DNA from: Oscillospiraceae bacterium
GTDB taxonomy: Bacteria > Bacillota > Clostridia > Oscillospirales > SIG627
Length of the DNA: 64,000 bases
Direction of reading: 5' to 3'
Assembly (NCBI GenBank): GCA_015065265.1
Contig: SVQQ01000005.1
Coordinates: 1-64,000 of the forward strand
Shown here piece by piece: positions 51,314 to 60,905 of the stretch. Made by a program: the position numbers and the translations under genes. Position 1 is the stretch's first letter. Each line of letters starts with the position of its first letter. The notes beneath the pieces are model-generated. The model worked only from the letters and a program-made list of their open reading frames with translations, was not told where the DNA came from and ran no database searches.

Positions 51314-52558
51314 ATGATTAAAAAGATAATTCGTAATATTGCTATTTTTGTCTTTGCGTTGTTTTTTGTGGTGTATTTTTATATACAGGCAAAAAACGTC
51401 TTTATTGATACCCTTGAAACTGAATACGCAACAAAAGTAACAATATCTGATACAGTAAAATTGAATTGTCACGTTTTAAGAGACGAAACTCTTGTCAACT
51501 CTTCCAACACGGGTACATACAACTATGTAGTTTCCGAAGGGGAAAAACTTGGCAAAGGTCAGGTTATAACAAACGTATATTCAACTGATTCCGAATATCG
51601 AATTCAGGAGCAGATTCAAGAACTTAATTCGAAAATTGATATCCTTGAAAACAGTTCCGTAGAACACGTTTACTATACTATGGATATTTCCAAGGTTGAT
51701 TCTGATATATCTAAAATGATTTTAGAATACAGAAACGAAATTGCAACGGGCGACCTTTACGTCGCTATTCAAAAAAAGAACGAACTTCTTACAATGCTTA
51801 ATAAAAGACATCTTGGAGTAAACGCACTATCGGGCTTTGAAAACATTATCGAAAAGTATAAAGAAGAGAAAGAAACTCTTATGAATCGTGTTAGCGGAAA
51901 AGGAGATACAATTGTTTCGCCGACTGCAGGATATTTTTTTTCTGACGTAGATGGATATGAAAACATACTTACACCAAATATTTTAAAAGACGCAACGGTT
52001 GATGCTATAATTTCTGCAATCGAAAGAAAACCTGAAAAGGTTGCCTCGTCTGTTGTGGGAAAGATAGTTTCTGCTTTTGACTGGTACACGATTTGTATAG
52101 TAGACAAGGAAGAAGCGATGAAGTATACAACGGGTAAATACTATAAATTGACCTATCCATACTCTGTCGGCACAACCATAAACTCTGAATTGGCAAACAA
52201 AATTGTTCAACCTGACCACGATAAATCGATTTTGGTCTTTAAAACTGATTGCAATTACGACTCCTTTAATTTTATGAGAAATCAGGTAATAGAAGTTTCA
52301 AGAGCTTCATACACAGGATTGAAAATCAAAAAAGAGGCTTTACGTATTCTTGACGGGGAAGAGGGAGTGTACATTCTTGAAGGAAACACCGTTGTGTTCA
52401 AAAGGGCAGAAAAGGTTTACGAGAATGACGGATACTATATCATAAGTATCAGTGACCCTCTTAAAGACGAGGAAAACGTTACAACGCCTTATTTGGAGAT
52501 GTACGATGCTGTAATAAACAACGGAAAAGATTTATATAACGGAAAGATAATCGGTTAA
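51314..52558 (+). CDS. HlyD-type/membrane-fusion adaptor-like protein
   Basis: N-terminal TM, lipoyl-like segments (VSEGEKLGKGQVITNVYST; IVSPTAGYFFSDVDGYE), C-terminal beta barrel-like segment. Confidence 0.7.
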   Translation: MIKKIIRNIAIFVFALFFVVYFYIQAKNVFIDTLETEYATKVTISDTVKLNCHVLRDETLVNSSNTGTYNYVVSEGEKLGKGQVITNVYSTDSEYRIQEQIQELNSKIDILENSSVEHVYYTMDISKVDSDISKMILEYRNEIATGDLYVAIQKKNELLTMLNKRHLGVNALSGFENIIEKYKEEKETLMNRVSGKGDTIVSPTAGYFFSDVDGYENILTPNILKDATVDAIISAIERKPEKVASSVVGKIVSAFDWYTICIVDKEEAMKYTTGKYYKLTYPYSVGTTINSELANKIVQPDHDKSILVFKTDCNYDSFNFMRNQVIEVSRASYTGLKIKKEALRILDGEEGVYILEGNTVVFKRAEKVYENDGYYIISISDPLKDEENVTTPYLEMYDAVINNGKDLYNGKIIG

Positions 52559-52562
52559 TGAA

Positions 52563-53273
52563 ATGGTAAAAGAATATTTGACAATTAAAGAAAACCTTGA
52601 TATAATTAAAGAGCGAATAAACGAGTCTTGTAAGAAGTCGAAAAGAGAAGATAAGGTAATTCTTCTTGGCGCAACAAAAATGAACAGCGCCGATAAAATT
52701 AACTATGCAATCGGGGAAGGACTTGAATATATCGGTGAAAATAAAGTTCAAGAACTTCTCGAAAAATATGACCAAATTGATAAGGATAGAGTCACTATAC
52801 ATTTTATAGGACATTTACAGTCCAACAAGGTTAAGTATATTATAGATAAAGTGGATATGATTCAGTCGCTTGATTCTATCTCTCTTGCAAAAGAAATTGA
52901 CAAGCAGGCAAAGAAGCATGGCTTGGTGATGAAAGTCCTTGTTGAAATCAATGCAGGAATGGAAGAGAGCAAAAGTGGTGTAGCGCCCGAAGAGGTGGAG
53001 AATTTCGTTAAAGAAGTTTCATGCTTTGAAAATATACAAGTTATGGGACTTATGGCTATTCCGCCTATTATGACAAGTGAAGAAGAGCAAAGAAAAATTT
53101 TTAAAGAAATATATAAAATTTTTGTTGACATCTCATCAAAAAGCATTCATAATATTGATATGAGATATTTGTCTCTCGGAATGAGTGATGATTATCCCAT
53201 TGCCGTAGAGGAAGGTGCTAACATCGTAAGAGTTGGAAGTGCACTTTTCGGCACAAGAAATCACAAAAAATAA
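52563..53273 (+). CDS. YggS-family PLP homeostasis protein
   Basis: VILLGATKMNSADKIN; HFIGHLQSNKVKYI; LSLGMSDDYPIAVEEGANIVRVGSALFG. Confidence 0.93.
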   Translation: MVKEYLTIKENLDIIKERINESCKKSKREDKVILLGATKMNSADKINYAIGEGLEYIGENKVQELLEKYDQIDKDRVTIHFIGHLQSNKVKYIIDKVDMIQSLDSISLAKEIDKQAKKHGLVMKVLVEINAGMEESKSGVAPEEVENFVKEVSCFENIQVMGLMAIPPIMTSEEEQRKIFKEIYKIFVDISSKSIHNIDMRYLSLGMSDDYPIAVEEGANIVRVGSALFGTRNHKK

Positions 53274-53299
53274 AACGATATATAAAACGGAGGATTACA

Positions 53300-53728
53300 A
53301 TGAATATTAAGGAAAAGATTGAAAAGATTTTTTATGGTAGCGACAATCAGGATTATGTAGGAGACATCGAAGAAAACGACGATGATTTCTATGGTGCTGA
53401 AAACGTTACAGAAACACCAGACAGACCTGCAAGACCTTCTAACGTAAGTGTTTCTACCGGAGCTTCAATAGAAATGAAAGTTGTTAAGCCTGACAGCATC
53501 GAAGCAGTCACACAGATTGCTAATCAACTTCTTGACAGAAAGACTATACTTCTTAACCTTGAAGACACTAATAAGGAAACCGCAAGAAGACTTATCGACT
53601 TCTTGAACGGCGTTGCGTATGCAATCAGCGGTAATCTTAAAAAGGTTGCTAACTGTACATACGTTATTACTCCCAGCAACGTTGACGTTTCAGGAGATCA
53701 GCTCAAAGAAACACGCGATTTTGAATAA
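53300..53728 (+). CDS. sepF: Cell division protein SepF
   Basis: ILLNLEDTNKETARRLIDFLNGVAYAISGNLKKVANCTYVITPSNV. Confidence 0.94.
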   Translation: MNIKEKIEKIFYGSDNQDYVGDIEENDDDFYGAENVTETPDRPARPSNVSVSTGASIEMKVVKPDSIEAVTQIANQLLDRKTILLNLEDTNKETARRLIDFLNGVAYAISGNLKKVANCTYVITPSNVDVSGDQLKETRDFE

Positions 53729-53753
53729 TTGAAAATACGAAGGAAACTATACT

Positions 53754-54044
53754 GTGTACTATTTACTTTATGTTCTTTGCAACGTAGTTATACTGTTTGT
53801 TTTTCTTCTGCAAATTTTAATATTTATGAAAACAATTCTGTTAAGCGTTCCACTTATTAAGTGCGAAACGTTTAACAGGATTTGTTATGCCATATTCAAA
53901 GTTTTTATTTTTCCTTTTGAAAAAATCGTGAAGAAAATAGGAAAATTAAGTAGTTTTACGTATGGCCAAACTATACTGTTAAATTTTTTCTTGTTTGCTT
54001 GTGTAGTTTTTTTAGACGTAATTGTTGGTTTTGTATATTATTGA
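53754..54044 (+). CDS. YggT-family membrane protein
   Basis: 96 aa, two TM, location between sepF and divIVA; GTG start. Confidence 0.75.
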   Translation: MYYLLYVLCNVVILFVFLLQILIFMKTILLSVPLIKCETFNRICYAIFKVFIFPFEKIVKKIGKLSSFTYGQTILLNFFLFACVVFLDVIVGFVYY

Positions 54045-54067
54045 ATTATGAAATGAAAGGGATTGCA

Positions 54068-54616
54068 ATGATAGCACCTCACGAATTAAAAAACAAATCA
54101 TTCAATAAGGCCGTTAGAGGCTATAATTGCTCTGAAGTTGACGAGTATATTGAGTTTTTGATTGATAAATATACAGAAGTTTACAGAAGAAACTCAGAAC
54201 TTGAAAAAGACCTTCGTATGACAAAATTCAAATACAGTGAATTACACAACGACGAAGATTCAATAAGAGCGGTAATTGTAAAGGCACAGAAACTTGGCGA
54301 AAATATAAAAAAACAGGCTCTTGACGAAGCTCAAAAAATAATAGACGACGCTAAGGATAAGTGTACAGACAAAATTAACGAAGCCGAAAGCAAAGTTGCT
54401 GAAAGCCAGAGAGAAATACAAAAAATCAGAGTTCTTTCCGAAGAATTCAGAAACAGTTTGTATAATCAATACCTTGAACATATAAAGATGCTCAAGGGTA
54501 TAGATTTTTCTTTCCCGTTGCCTTCTGAAAACGATATCAGAACAGAAGTTTTGAGCGATATTGACTCGCAGTCAAAAGAAGCAAAAGACAAAATCGCAAA
54601 TCCTGAAATTGATTGA
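54068..54616 (+). CDS. divIVA: DivIVA-domain protein
   Basis: MIAPHELKNKSFNKAVRGYNCSEVDEYIEFL; coiled coil. Confidence 0.9.
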   Translation: MIAPHELKNKSFNKAVRGYNCSEVDEYIEFLIDKYTEVYRRNSELEKDLRMTKFKYSELHNDEDSIRAVIVKAQKLGENIKKQALDEAQKIIDDAKDKCTDKINEAESKVAESQREIQKIRVLSEEFRNSLYNQYLEHIKMLKGIDFSFPLPSENDIRTEVLSDIDSQSKEAKDKIANPEID

Positions 54617-54627
54617 GAAGGAAATAT

Positions 54628-55113
54628 ATGTTTGTTTTTTCTTTAACGGTTTTTGTAATTTTTCTTGATATTTTATCTAAATACTTGACAGTTCAGTTGC
54701 TACTTCCTCTCGAAAGAGAAATTGTTGTAATCCCTTACTTGTTGAATTTTGCATACGTTGAAAACAGGGGAGCGGCCTTTGGAATGCTACAAGACAAAAG
54801 ATGGATATTTATGACCCTATCGATAGTTCTTTTGGTTTTTTTAGTTTTTTTTGTCAAGTATTCAAAAATTAAACACCCTCTCTTTCTTATTTCTTGCTCA
54901 ATGATTATGGGTGGCGGAATAGGAAATATGATTGACCGAGTGTTTGTCGGGTACGTTGTTGACTTTATAAAGGTTACTTTTATTGATTTTCCCGTATTCA
55001 ACGTGGCTGATTCGGCGGTTGTTGTCGGTACGATATTATTGGCTGTTTATTTTGTTATATATGACTTTTATCCTTCGATAAAGAAAACGGACGGTAAAAA
55101 GATTGATGGTTGA
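54628..55113 (+). CDS. lspA: Lipoprotein signal peptidase
   Basis: LDILSKYLTVQLL; NRGAAFGML; GGGIGNMIDRVFVGYVVDFI; FNVADSAVVVG. Confidence 0.95.
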   Translation: MFVFSLTVFVIFLDILSKYLTVQLLLPLEREIVVIPYLLNFAYVENRGAAFGMLQDKRWIFMTLSIVLLVFLVFFVKYSKIKHPLFLISCSMIMGGGIGNMIDRVFVGYVVDFIKVTFIDFPVFNVADSAVVVGTILLAVYFVIYDFYPSIKKTDGKKIDG

Positions 55114-56038
55114 AGAAAACGATAACATAGAGACCGTACTTTGTGAAGTTGGTGGAGATAGACTTGATGTCTTTGTTTCAAACGAGTTTTCCGTTTCGCG
55201 CTCTCGTGCATCAACACTCATAAACGATACTCTTGTAAGTGTAAACGGTCAGGTGAAAAAGAAAAATTATATCGTTCAGGACGGAGACTTTGTTGAAGTG
55301 TCGATGCCTGATATCATTGAATACGACGTACAGGCAGAAAACCTTAAAATTGATATAGTATACGAGGACAACGACCTTTTAGTCGTAAACAAACCGCAGA
55401 ATATGGTTGTTCATCCATCTCCGGGACACAATTCAGGTACTCTTGTAAATGCACTTATGTATCACGTGAAGTTCCTTTCTTCCGTAAACGGAGTTTCAAG
55501 ACCGGGCATACTTCACAGAATTGACAAAGACACAAGTGGTTTGTTACTGGTAGCAAAAAACGATAAATCGCATTTATTCCTCTCCGAGCAGATAAAAAAC
55601 CATACTTTAGATAGATTTTACGAAGCCGTTGTTCACGGAACTCCCAAGGAAGAAAAAGGCTTTGTTAATTTTTCTATAGGAAGAGATAAAAAAGACAGAA
55701 AAAAGATGGCAGCATATCCTGCCGACAGTACACAAGCGGGAATAAGAAACGCTTGTACTCATTATGAGGTTTTAGACTCTTTCAAGAATTTTTCACATAT
55801 AAGACTTAAGTTGGAAACAGGACGGACTCATCAGATAAGAGTTCATATGAAAGCAATAGGTCATCCTGTAGTAGGAGATCCGCTATATTCTTCTCCTAAG
55901 CTTGAATCTTTCGGACTCCAAGGACAATGTCTTCATGCAAGAGCCATTGGATTTATTCACCCGACAACTGGTGAACATATGTATTTTGAAAGTGAATTAC
56001 CTGATTATTTTGTTAAAGTTTTAAAGAAATTAAAATAA
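55106..56038 (+). CDS. RluD-like pseudouridine synthase
   Basis: S4 domain; GILHRIDKDTSGLLLVAK; TGRTHQIRVHMKAIGHPVVGDPLY. Confidence 0.93.
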   Translation: MVEENDNIETVLCEVGGDRLDVFVSNEFSVSRSRASTLINDTLVSVNGQVKKKNYIVQDGDFVEVSMPDIIEYDVQAENLKIDIVYEDNDLLVVNKPQNMVVHPSPGHNSGTLVNALMYHVKFLSSVNGVSRPGILHRIDKDTSGLLLVAKNDKSHLFLSEQIKNHTLDRFYEAVVHGTPKEEKGFVNFSIGRDKKDRKKMAAYPADSTQAGIRNACTHYEVLDSFKNFSHIRLKLETGRTHQIRVHMKAIGHPVVGDPLYSSPKLESFGLQGQCLHARAIGFIHPTTGEHMYFESELPDYFVKVLKKLK

Positions 56039-56067
56039 AAGCGGTAAAAAATCCAGGAGGAAAAATT

Positions 56068-56895
56068 ATGAACCAAGTTAAAAAAGAACAGTTGCGCGTC
56101 ACTGCTGCAAAAATCAGATTAGGTGCGCTTGAGTGCGTTTACAATGCTAATTCAGGCCATCCGGGAGGCTCGTTGTCAATTGCTGACGTTTTGGCATACT
56201 TGTATTTTGACAAAATGAATATTGACCCCGATAATCCCAAGGATGATAATAGAGACCGTTTTGTTCTTTCCAAAGGTCATACGTCTCCTGCGTTATATTC
56301 TGCACTTGCGCTCAGAGGGTTCTTCTCAACAGAGCTTCTTAAAACCTTCAGAAGAGAAGGAAGCATTCTTCAAGGACATCCTGATATGAAGAACGTACCC
56401 GGTGTTGATATATCTACAGGTTCTCTTGGACTTGGTATTTCTACCGCTTGCGGTATGGCTTTGTCCGGAAAGGTTTCCAAAAAAGATTACAGAGTTTATG
56501 CCGTTATGGGCGACGGTGAACTCGAAGAAGGTCAGGTATGGGAAGCTGCAATGTTTGCGGGTCACTATAAACTTGACAACTTGACCGCTTTTGTTGATTT
56601 TAACGGACTTCAGATTGATGGAAAAATAACCGAGGTTATGAATCCCACCCCTATCGACGAGAAGTTCAAAGCGTTCGGATGGAATGCCCTTGTAATAGAC
56701 GGACACAATTTTGACGAAATAGAAAAAGCAGTTGCCGAGGCAGAGTCTTATAAAGGTAAACCTACTGTTATTATTTGTAAAACTGTAAAAGGCAAAGGTG
56801 TTTCATTTATGGAGGATCGCGCAGAATGGCACGGTTCTGCTCCCAATAAAGAGCAATATGAAACTGCTGTTGCGGAAATTTCAGCGACGATATAA
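56068..56895 (+). CDS. Transketolase, N-terminal subunit
   Basis: NSGHPGGSLSIADVLAYLYF; GDGELEEGQVWEAAMFAGHYKLDNL. Confidence 0.94.
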   Translation: MNQVKKEQLRVTAAKIRLGALECVYNANSGHPGGSLSIADVLAYLYFDKMNIDPDNPKDDNRDRFVLSKGHTSPALYSALALRGFFSTELLKTFRREGSILQGHPDMKNVPGVDISTGSLGLGISTACGMALSGKVSKKDYRVYAVMGDGELEEGQVWEAAMFAGHYKLDNLTAFVDFNGLQIDGKITEVMNPTPIDEKFKAFGWNALVIDGHNFDEIEKAVAEAESYKGKPTVIICKTVKGKGVSFMEDRAEWHGSAPNKEQYETAVAEISATI

Positions 56896-56911
56896 TCAGG
56901 AGGACGAAATA

Positions 56912-57868
56912 ATGAAATACGAAATCGGTTCAAAAATTGCTACACGTGAAGCGTATGGTAACGCTCTTGCTGAATTTGGCGCTACATATGATATTATAGT
57001 TTTTGATGCAGACCTTGCGGCATCTACAAAAACAGGTACTTTTAAGAAGGTGTTCCCCGACAGATTTTTTGATTGTGGTATCGCTGAAGGAAATATGATG
57101 GCTGTTGCCGCAGGCGCTGCAACAACAGGCAAGATTCCTTTTGCAAGTAGCTTCGCTATGTTCGCTGCAGGCAGAGCATATGAGCAGATACGCAACTCAA
57201 TCGGATATCCTCATCTCAACGTTAAGATTGGCGCAACACACGCCGGTATTACGGTTGGAGAGGACGGTGCAACTCACCAGTGCAACGAAGATATCGCCCT
57301 CATGAGAACCATTCCAGGTATGGTTATTATTAACCCTGCCGATGCAGTTGAGGCGAGAGCCGCAGTTCTTGCAGCTATTAAACATGACGGCCCTGTATAT
57401 TTGAGATTTGGACGTCTTGCAGTACCTGTAATTAACGATCAAGATACGTACGAGTTAGAAATCGGAAAAGGTCAACTTCTTAAAGACGGAAAAGACGTAA
57501 CAATTGTTGCAACGGGTCTTATGGTAAATGAAGCAAATCAGGCAGAAAAAATCCTTGCCGAAGAAGGAATAGATGCAAGAATTGTAAATATACATACTAT
57601 AAAGCCTATTGATAAAGATATAATTGTCGAATCTGCCAAGAAAACAGGTGCTATTGTTACCGCTGAAGAGCACAGTGTTATAGGTGGCCTTGGAAGTGCT
57701 GTGTGCGACGTTGTTTGTGAATCAGGTGTGGCTGTACCTGTGGTAAAGGTCGGAGTGTGTGACACCTTTGGTGTTTCAGGAAAAGCTCAGGATTTGATGC
57801 ATACCTTTGGCATAGATGCACAAACTATTGTAAAGAAAGCAAAAGAAGCAATTTCGTTAAAAAGATAA
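56912..57868 (+). CDS. Transketolase, C-terminal subunit
   Basis: Pyrimidine-binding and C-terminal domains; DCGIAEGNMMAVAAGAA; start re-placed to MKYEIGSK. Confidence 0.94.
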   Translation: MKYEIGSKIATREAYGNALAEFGATYDIIVFDADLAASTKTGTFKKVFPDRFFDCGIAEGNMMAVAAGAATTGKIPFASSFAMFAAGRAYEQIRNSIGYPHLNVKIGATHAGITVGEDGATHQCNEDIALMRTIPGMVIINPADAVEARAAVLAAIKHDGPVYLRFGRLAVPVINDQDTYELEIGKGQLLKDGKDVTIVATGLMVNEANQAEKILAEEGIDARIVNIHTIKPIDKDIIVESAKKTGAIVTAEEHSVIGGLGSAVCDVVCESGVAVPVVKVGVCDTFGVSGKAQDLMHTFGIDAQTIVKKAKEAISLKR

Positions 57869-57874
57869 ATTTGT

Positions 57875-57905
57875 AAAAAGGGGCGGAAACGCCCCTTTGT
57901 TTTTA
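57875..57905 (+). terminator. Intrinsic terminator
   Basis: aaggggcg-gaaa-cgccccttt + T-run. Confidence 0.85.
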
Positions 57906-57914
57906 GGAGTATTT

Positions 57915-58820
57915 ATGGTATTTTTGGAGATGATTGAAAATCTTCGCACCCCTTTTTTTGATAACCTTTTTTTGTTAATCACGCGTGTTGGTGAGGAATA
58001 TGTCTTTTTATTGATTGGACTTATGTTTATTTGGTGTATAGACAAGTCTTGCGGATTCTGTATTTTAATTTCAGGGCTTTTAGGTCAGGTTGTTAATCAG
58101 TTTTTAAAAATATCATTTAAAGTTGAACGCCCGTGGATTAAAAATCCTAACTTTACCCCTGTAAAATCCGCTATTCCTGCCGCTACGGGATATTCTTTTC
58201 CCAGTGGACACACACAGGTTGCCACAACGACTTTCGGCACGATAGCATATAGATACAAAAACAAAAAAAGCATAATGCTTCTCGCTATAACTCTTGTGTT
58301 TTTGGTGGGGGGCTCAAGAATGTATTTAGGAGTTCACTATCCTTTGGACGTTTTGTTTTCTTGGTTGTTCGGATATTTTTTAACGGTGTTTGTGACAAAT
58401 CTTTACAACAAGGAAAAATATGTTTTACTGAAAACGTTTTCGTTGATTGCCTCTACATCTTTGTTTATATTTGTTTTGTTTGTTACAAAAGGGGAGTGGA
58501 GTATAGATTTTTCATATTCTACTGTATTAAATTCAGCAAAACTTTTAGGTGCTGCAATTTCAGCAATTATTTGTTGGCATTTAGACCAAAAGTATTTTGA
58601 ATTTGATATATCCGGTAAACCTTTCTTTCAAATTTTAAAGTTAGTATTAGGTGCAACTCTTGTTATATTCATTAAGTCTACCTTGAAGACACTTTTTGAG
58701 TATTTGTCTCTTAACGAACTATTAGCAAATTTAATCAGATATTTTTTAATAGTTCTCTTTGCAGGTCTTTTTTGGCCCTATATATTTAATACAATAAAAA
58801 GAAAAGCATCATACAAATGA
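57915..58820 (+). CDS. PAP2-family phosphatase, membrane
   Basis: KVERPWIK; YSFPSGHTQVATTTFG; SRMYLGVHYPLDVLFSW. Confidence 0.9.
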   Translation: MVFLEMIENLRTPFFDNLFLLITRVGEEYVFLLIGLMFIWCIDKSCGFCILISGLLGQVVNQFLKISFKVERPWIKNPNFTPVKSAIPAATGYSFPSGHTQVATTTFGTIAYRYKNKKSIMLLAITLVFLVGGSRMYLGVHYPLDVLFSWLFGYFLTVFVTNLYNKEKYVLLKTFSLIASTSLFIFVLFVTKGEWSIDFSYSTVLNSAKLLGAAISAIICWHLDQKYFEFDISGKPFFQILKLVLGATLVIFIKSTLKTLFEYLSLNELLANLIRYFLIVLFAGLFWPYIFNTIKRKASYK

Positions 58821-58857
58821 AGAAATTGTTAAAAAATGTACAATATCCAAAAAATAC

Positions 58858-58885
58858 TTGAAAAATAGAAGAAATATGTTATAAT
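58858..58885 (+). promoter_or_regulatory. Sigma-A-like promoter of pckG
   Basis: TTGAAA-16 nt-TATAAT. Confidence 0.55.
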
Positions 58886-58957
58886 ATATCTTGGGTAATG
58901 TTTTGAACATTTTTATCCTTGTACAATATAATTTTAAGAAAGATAGGTAATGTATTT

Positions 58958-60742
58958 ATGACAAACAACAAATCAGTACTTAATTGGATTGCTGAAGTCA
59001 AAGATCTTGTTACCCCTGACAATGTGGTATGGATCGACGGTAGTGAAAAGCAGATTCAAGAACTTCGTGATGAATCAGTCAGAATAGGGGAAATGGAAAA
59101 ACTCAATGAAGAAAAACTCCCTGGCTGTTATCTTCACAGAACAAAAGAAAATGACGTTGCCCGTGTAGAAGCAAGAACTTTCATATGTACAACTAAAGAA
59201 GAAGACGCAGGTCCTACAAACAACTGGTGCGCTCCTGCTGAAATGTATAAAAAACTCTACGATATTGCTCGTGGAAGCTACAAGGGACGTACAATGTATA
59301 TTGTTCCTTTCTCAATGGGTCCTATCGGTTCACCTCTTGCAAAAATTGGTATTGAAATCACAGACTCTATTTACGTTGTACTTAATATGATTATTATGAC
59401 ACGTGTTAGCCCCAAGGTTTTTGACGTACTTGGCGACAGCAACGATTGGGTAAGATGTTTGCACTGTAAGTGTGATATTGACCCTGAAAACAGATATATC
59501 TGTCAGTTCCCTGAAGACAATACAATCATTTCTGTTAACTCAGGATACGGTGGAAACGTACTTCTCGGTAAAAAATGCTTTGCACTCAGAATTGCTTCAT
59601 ACCAGGGATGGAAAGAAGGCTGGATGGCTGAACATATGCTTATCCTTGGTCTTGAAAATCCTAAGGGCGAAGTTAAGTATATTGCAGCTGCATTCCCCTC
59701 AGCATGTGGTAAAACCAATCTGGCAATGCTTATTCCTCCCGAATACCTCAAGAAAAAAGGATATAAGGTTTGGACAGTTGGTGACGACATCGCATGGATG
59801 AGAATAGGTGAAGACGGACGTCTTTATGCTATCAACCCCGAAAACGGATTCTTCGGTGTTGCTCCTGGTACAAACTCTAAATCTAACTTCAATGCTCTCG
59901 AATCCACAAAGAAAAATACAATATTCACAAACGTTTGTTTGAACCTTGACGATAACACTGTTTGGTGGGAAGGACTTAACAAGGATCTTCCTGAAAACGC
60001 TCTTGATTGGAAGGGCAACAAGTGGGATCCCAAGAAGTTTAACAAAGCTGATAAATCAACTTGCGCAGCACATCCTAACAGTAGATTTACCGCTCCCGCA
60101 GAAAACTGTCCTTGCATTTCTGACGAATTTGACAAGGGCGCAGGCGTTCCGATTTCCGCTATTATATTCGGTGGACGTCGTGCAAAGACCGCACCCCTCG
60201 TATACCAGTCAAAGAACTGGGAAAACGGTGTATTCGTAGGTTCTGCAATGGCTTCTGAAACAACAGCCGCTGCAGCAGGTGCTGTTGGTGTTGTTAGACG
60301 TGACCCCATGGCTATGCTTCCTTTCTGTGGTTATCATATGGGCGACTACTTCCAGCATTGGCTTGATATGGGTAAGAAACTTGGCGACAAGGCTCCCAAG
60401 ATATTCAACGTAAACTGGTTCAGAACGGACGACGAAGGAAACTTCGTATGGCCCGGTTTCGGTGATAATATGCGTGTTCTTAACTGGATTATCGACCGTT
60501 GCGAAGACAAGGTTGACGCTGTTGAAACTGCAATCGGATTTGTTCCTAATCCCGATGATATCGACCTTACAGACCTTAAAGATTTCTCTCGTGAAACTCT
60601 TGTTGACATTCTTAACGTTGACAAAGAAACATGGCTCAAAGAAGCAGCAGAAATCGAAGAGCATTACAAGAAATTTGGTGACAGACTTCCCGCTGAACTT
60701 AAAAAGCAGCTCGAAACACTTAAAGAAAATCTCAATAAATAA
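58958..60742 (+). CDS. pckG: Phosphoenolpyruvate carboxykinase (GTP)
   Basis: FPSACGKTNLAML kinase-1a motif; GGNVLLGKKCFALRIAS; start re-placed to MTNNKS. Confidence 0.95.
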   Translation: MTNNKSVLNWIAEVKDLVTPDNVVWIDGSEKQIQELRDESVRIGEMEKLNEEKLPGCYLHRTKENDVARVEARTFICTTKEEDAGPTNNWCAPAEMYKKLYDIARGSYKGRTMYIVPFSMGPIGSPLAKIGIEITDSIYVVLNMIIMTRVSPKVFDVLGDSNDWVRCLHCKCDIDPENRYICQFPEDNTIISVNSGYGGNVLLGKKCFALRIASYQGWKEGWMAEHMLILGLENPKGEVKYIAAAFPSACGKTNLAMLIPPEYLKKKGYKVWTVGDDIAWMRIGEDGRLYAINPENGFFGVAPGTNSKSNFNALESTKKNTIFTNVCLNLDDNTVWWEGLNKDLPENALDWKGNKWDPKKFNKADKSTCAAHPNSRFTAPAENCPCISDEFDKGAGVPISAIIFGGRRAKTAPLVYQSKNWENGVFVGSAMASETTAAAAGAVGVVRRDPMAMLPFCGYHMGDYFQHWLDMGKKLGDKAPKIFNVNWFRTDDEGNFVWPGFGDNMRVLNWIIDRCEDKVDAVETAIGFVPNPDDIDLTDLKDFSRETLVDILNVDKETWLKEAAEIEEHYKKFGDRLPAELKKQLETLKENLNK

Positions 60743-60746
60743 TTAC

Positions 60747-60778
60747 CAAAGGGTGCATTGTCAAAGATGCACCCTTTA
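60747..60778 (+). terminator. Intrinsic terminator
   Basis: aaagggtgca-ttgtcaaaga-tgcacccttt. Confidence 0.8.
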
Positions 60779-60838
60779 TGCATATACTATTCAATAGTAT
60801 TTAACCGAATTTATAATGATTTTTATGCACTTTTTGAC

Positions 60839-60867
60839 TTGACAAATTTCGATTATGAGTATATACT
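60839..60867 (+). promoter_or_regulatory. Sigma-A-like promoter of serC-serA
   Basis: TTGACA-17 nt-TATACT. Confidence 0.65.
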
Positions 60868-60905
60868 AAATTTAATTAAATTTAAGTTTTGGAGGATAAA
60901 TTTTT

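Noticed and set aside
56068-57868. Transketolase apparently split by a frameshift
   Set aside because: Two-subunit transketolases are normal; each half has its own RBS and start
59824-60664. Long minus-strand ORFs antisense to pckG
   Set aside because: Shadow ORFs opposite a highly conserved gene; no independent support
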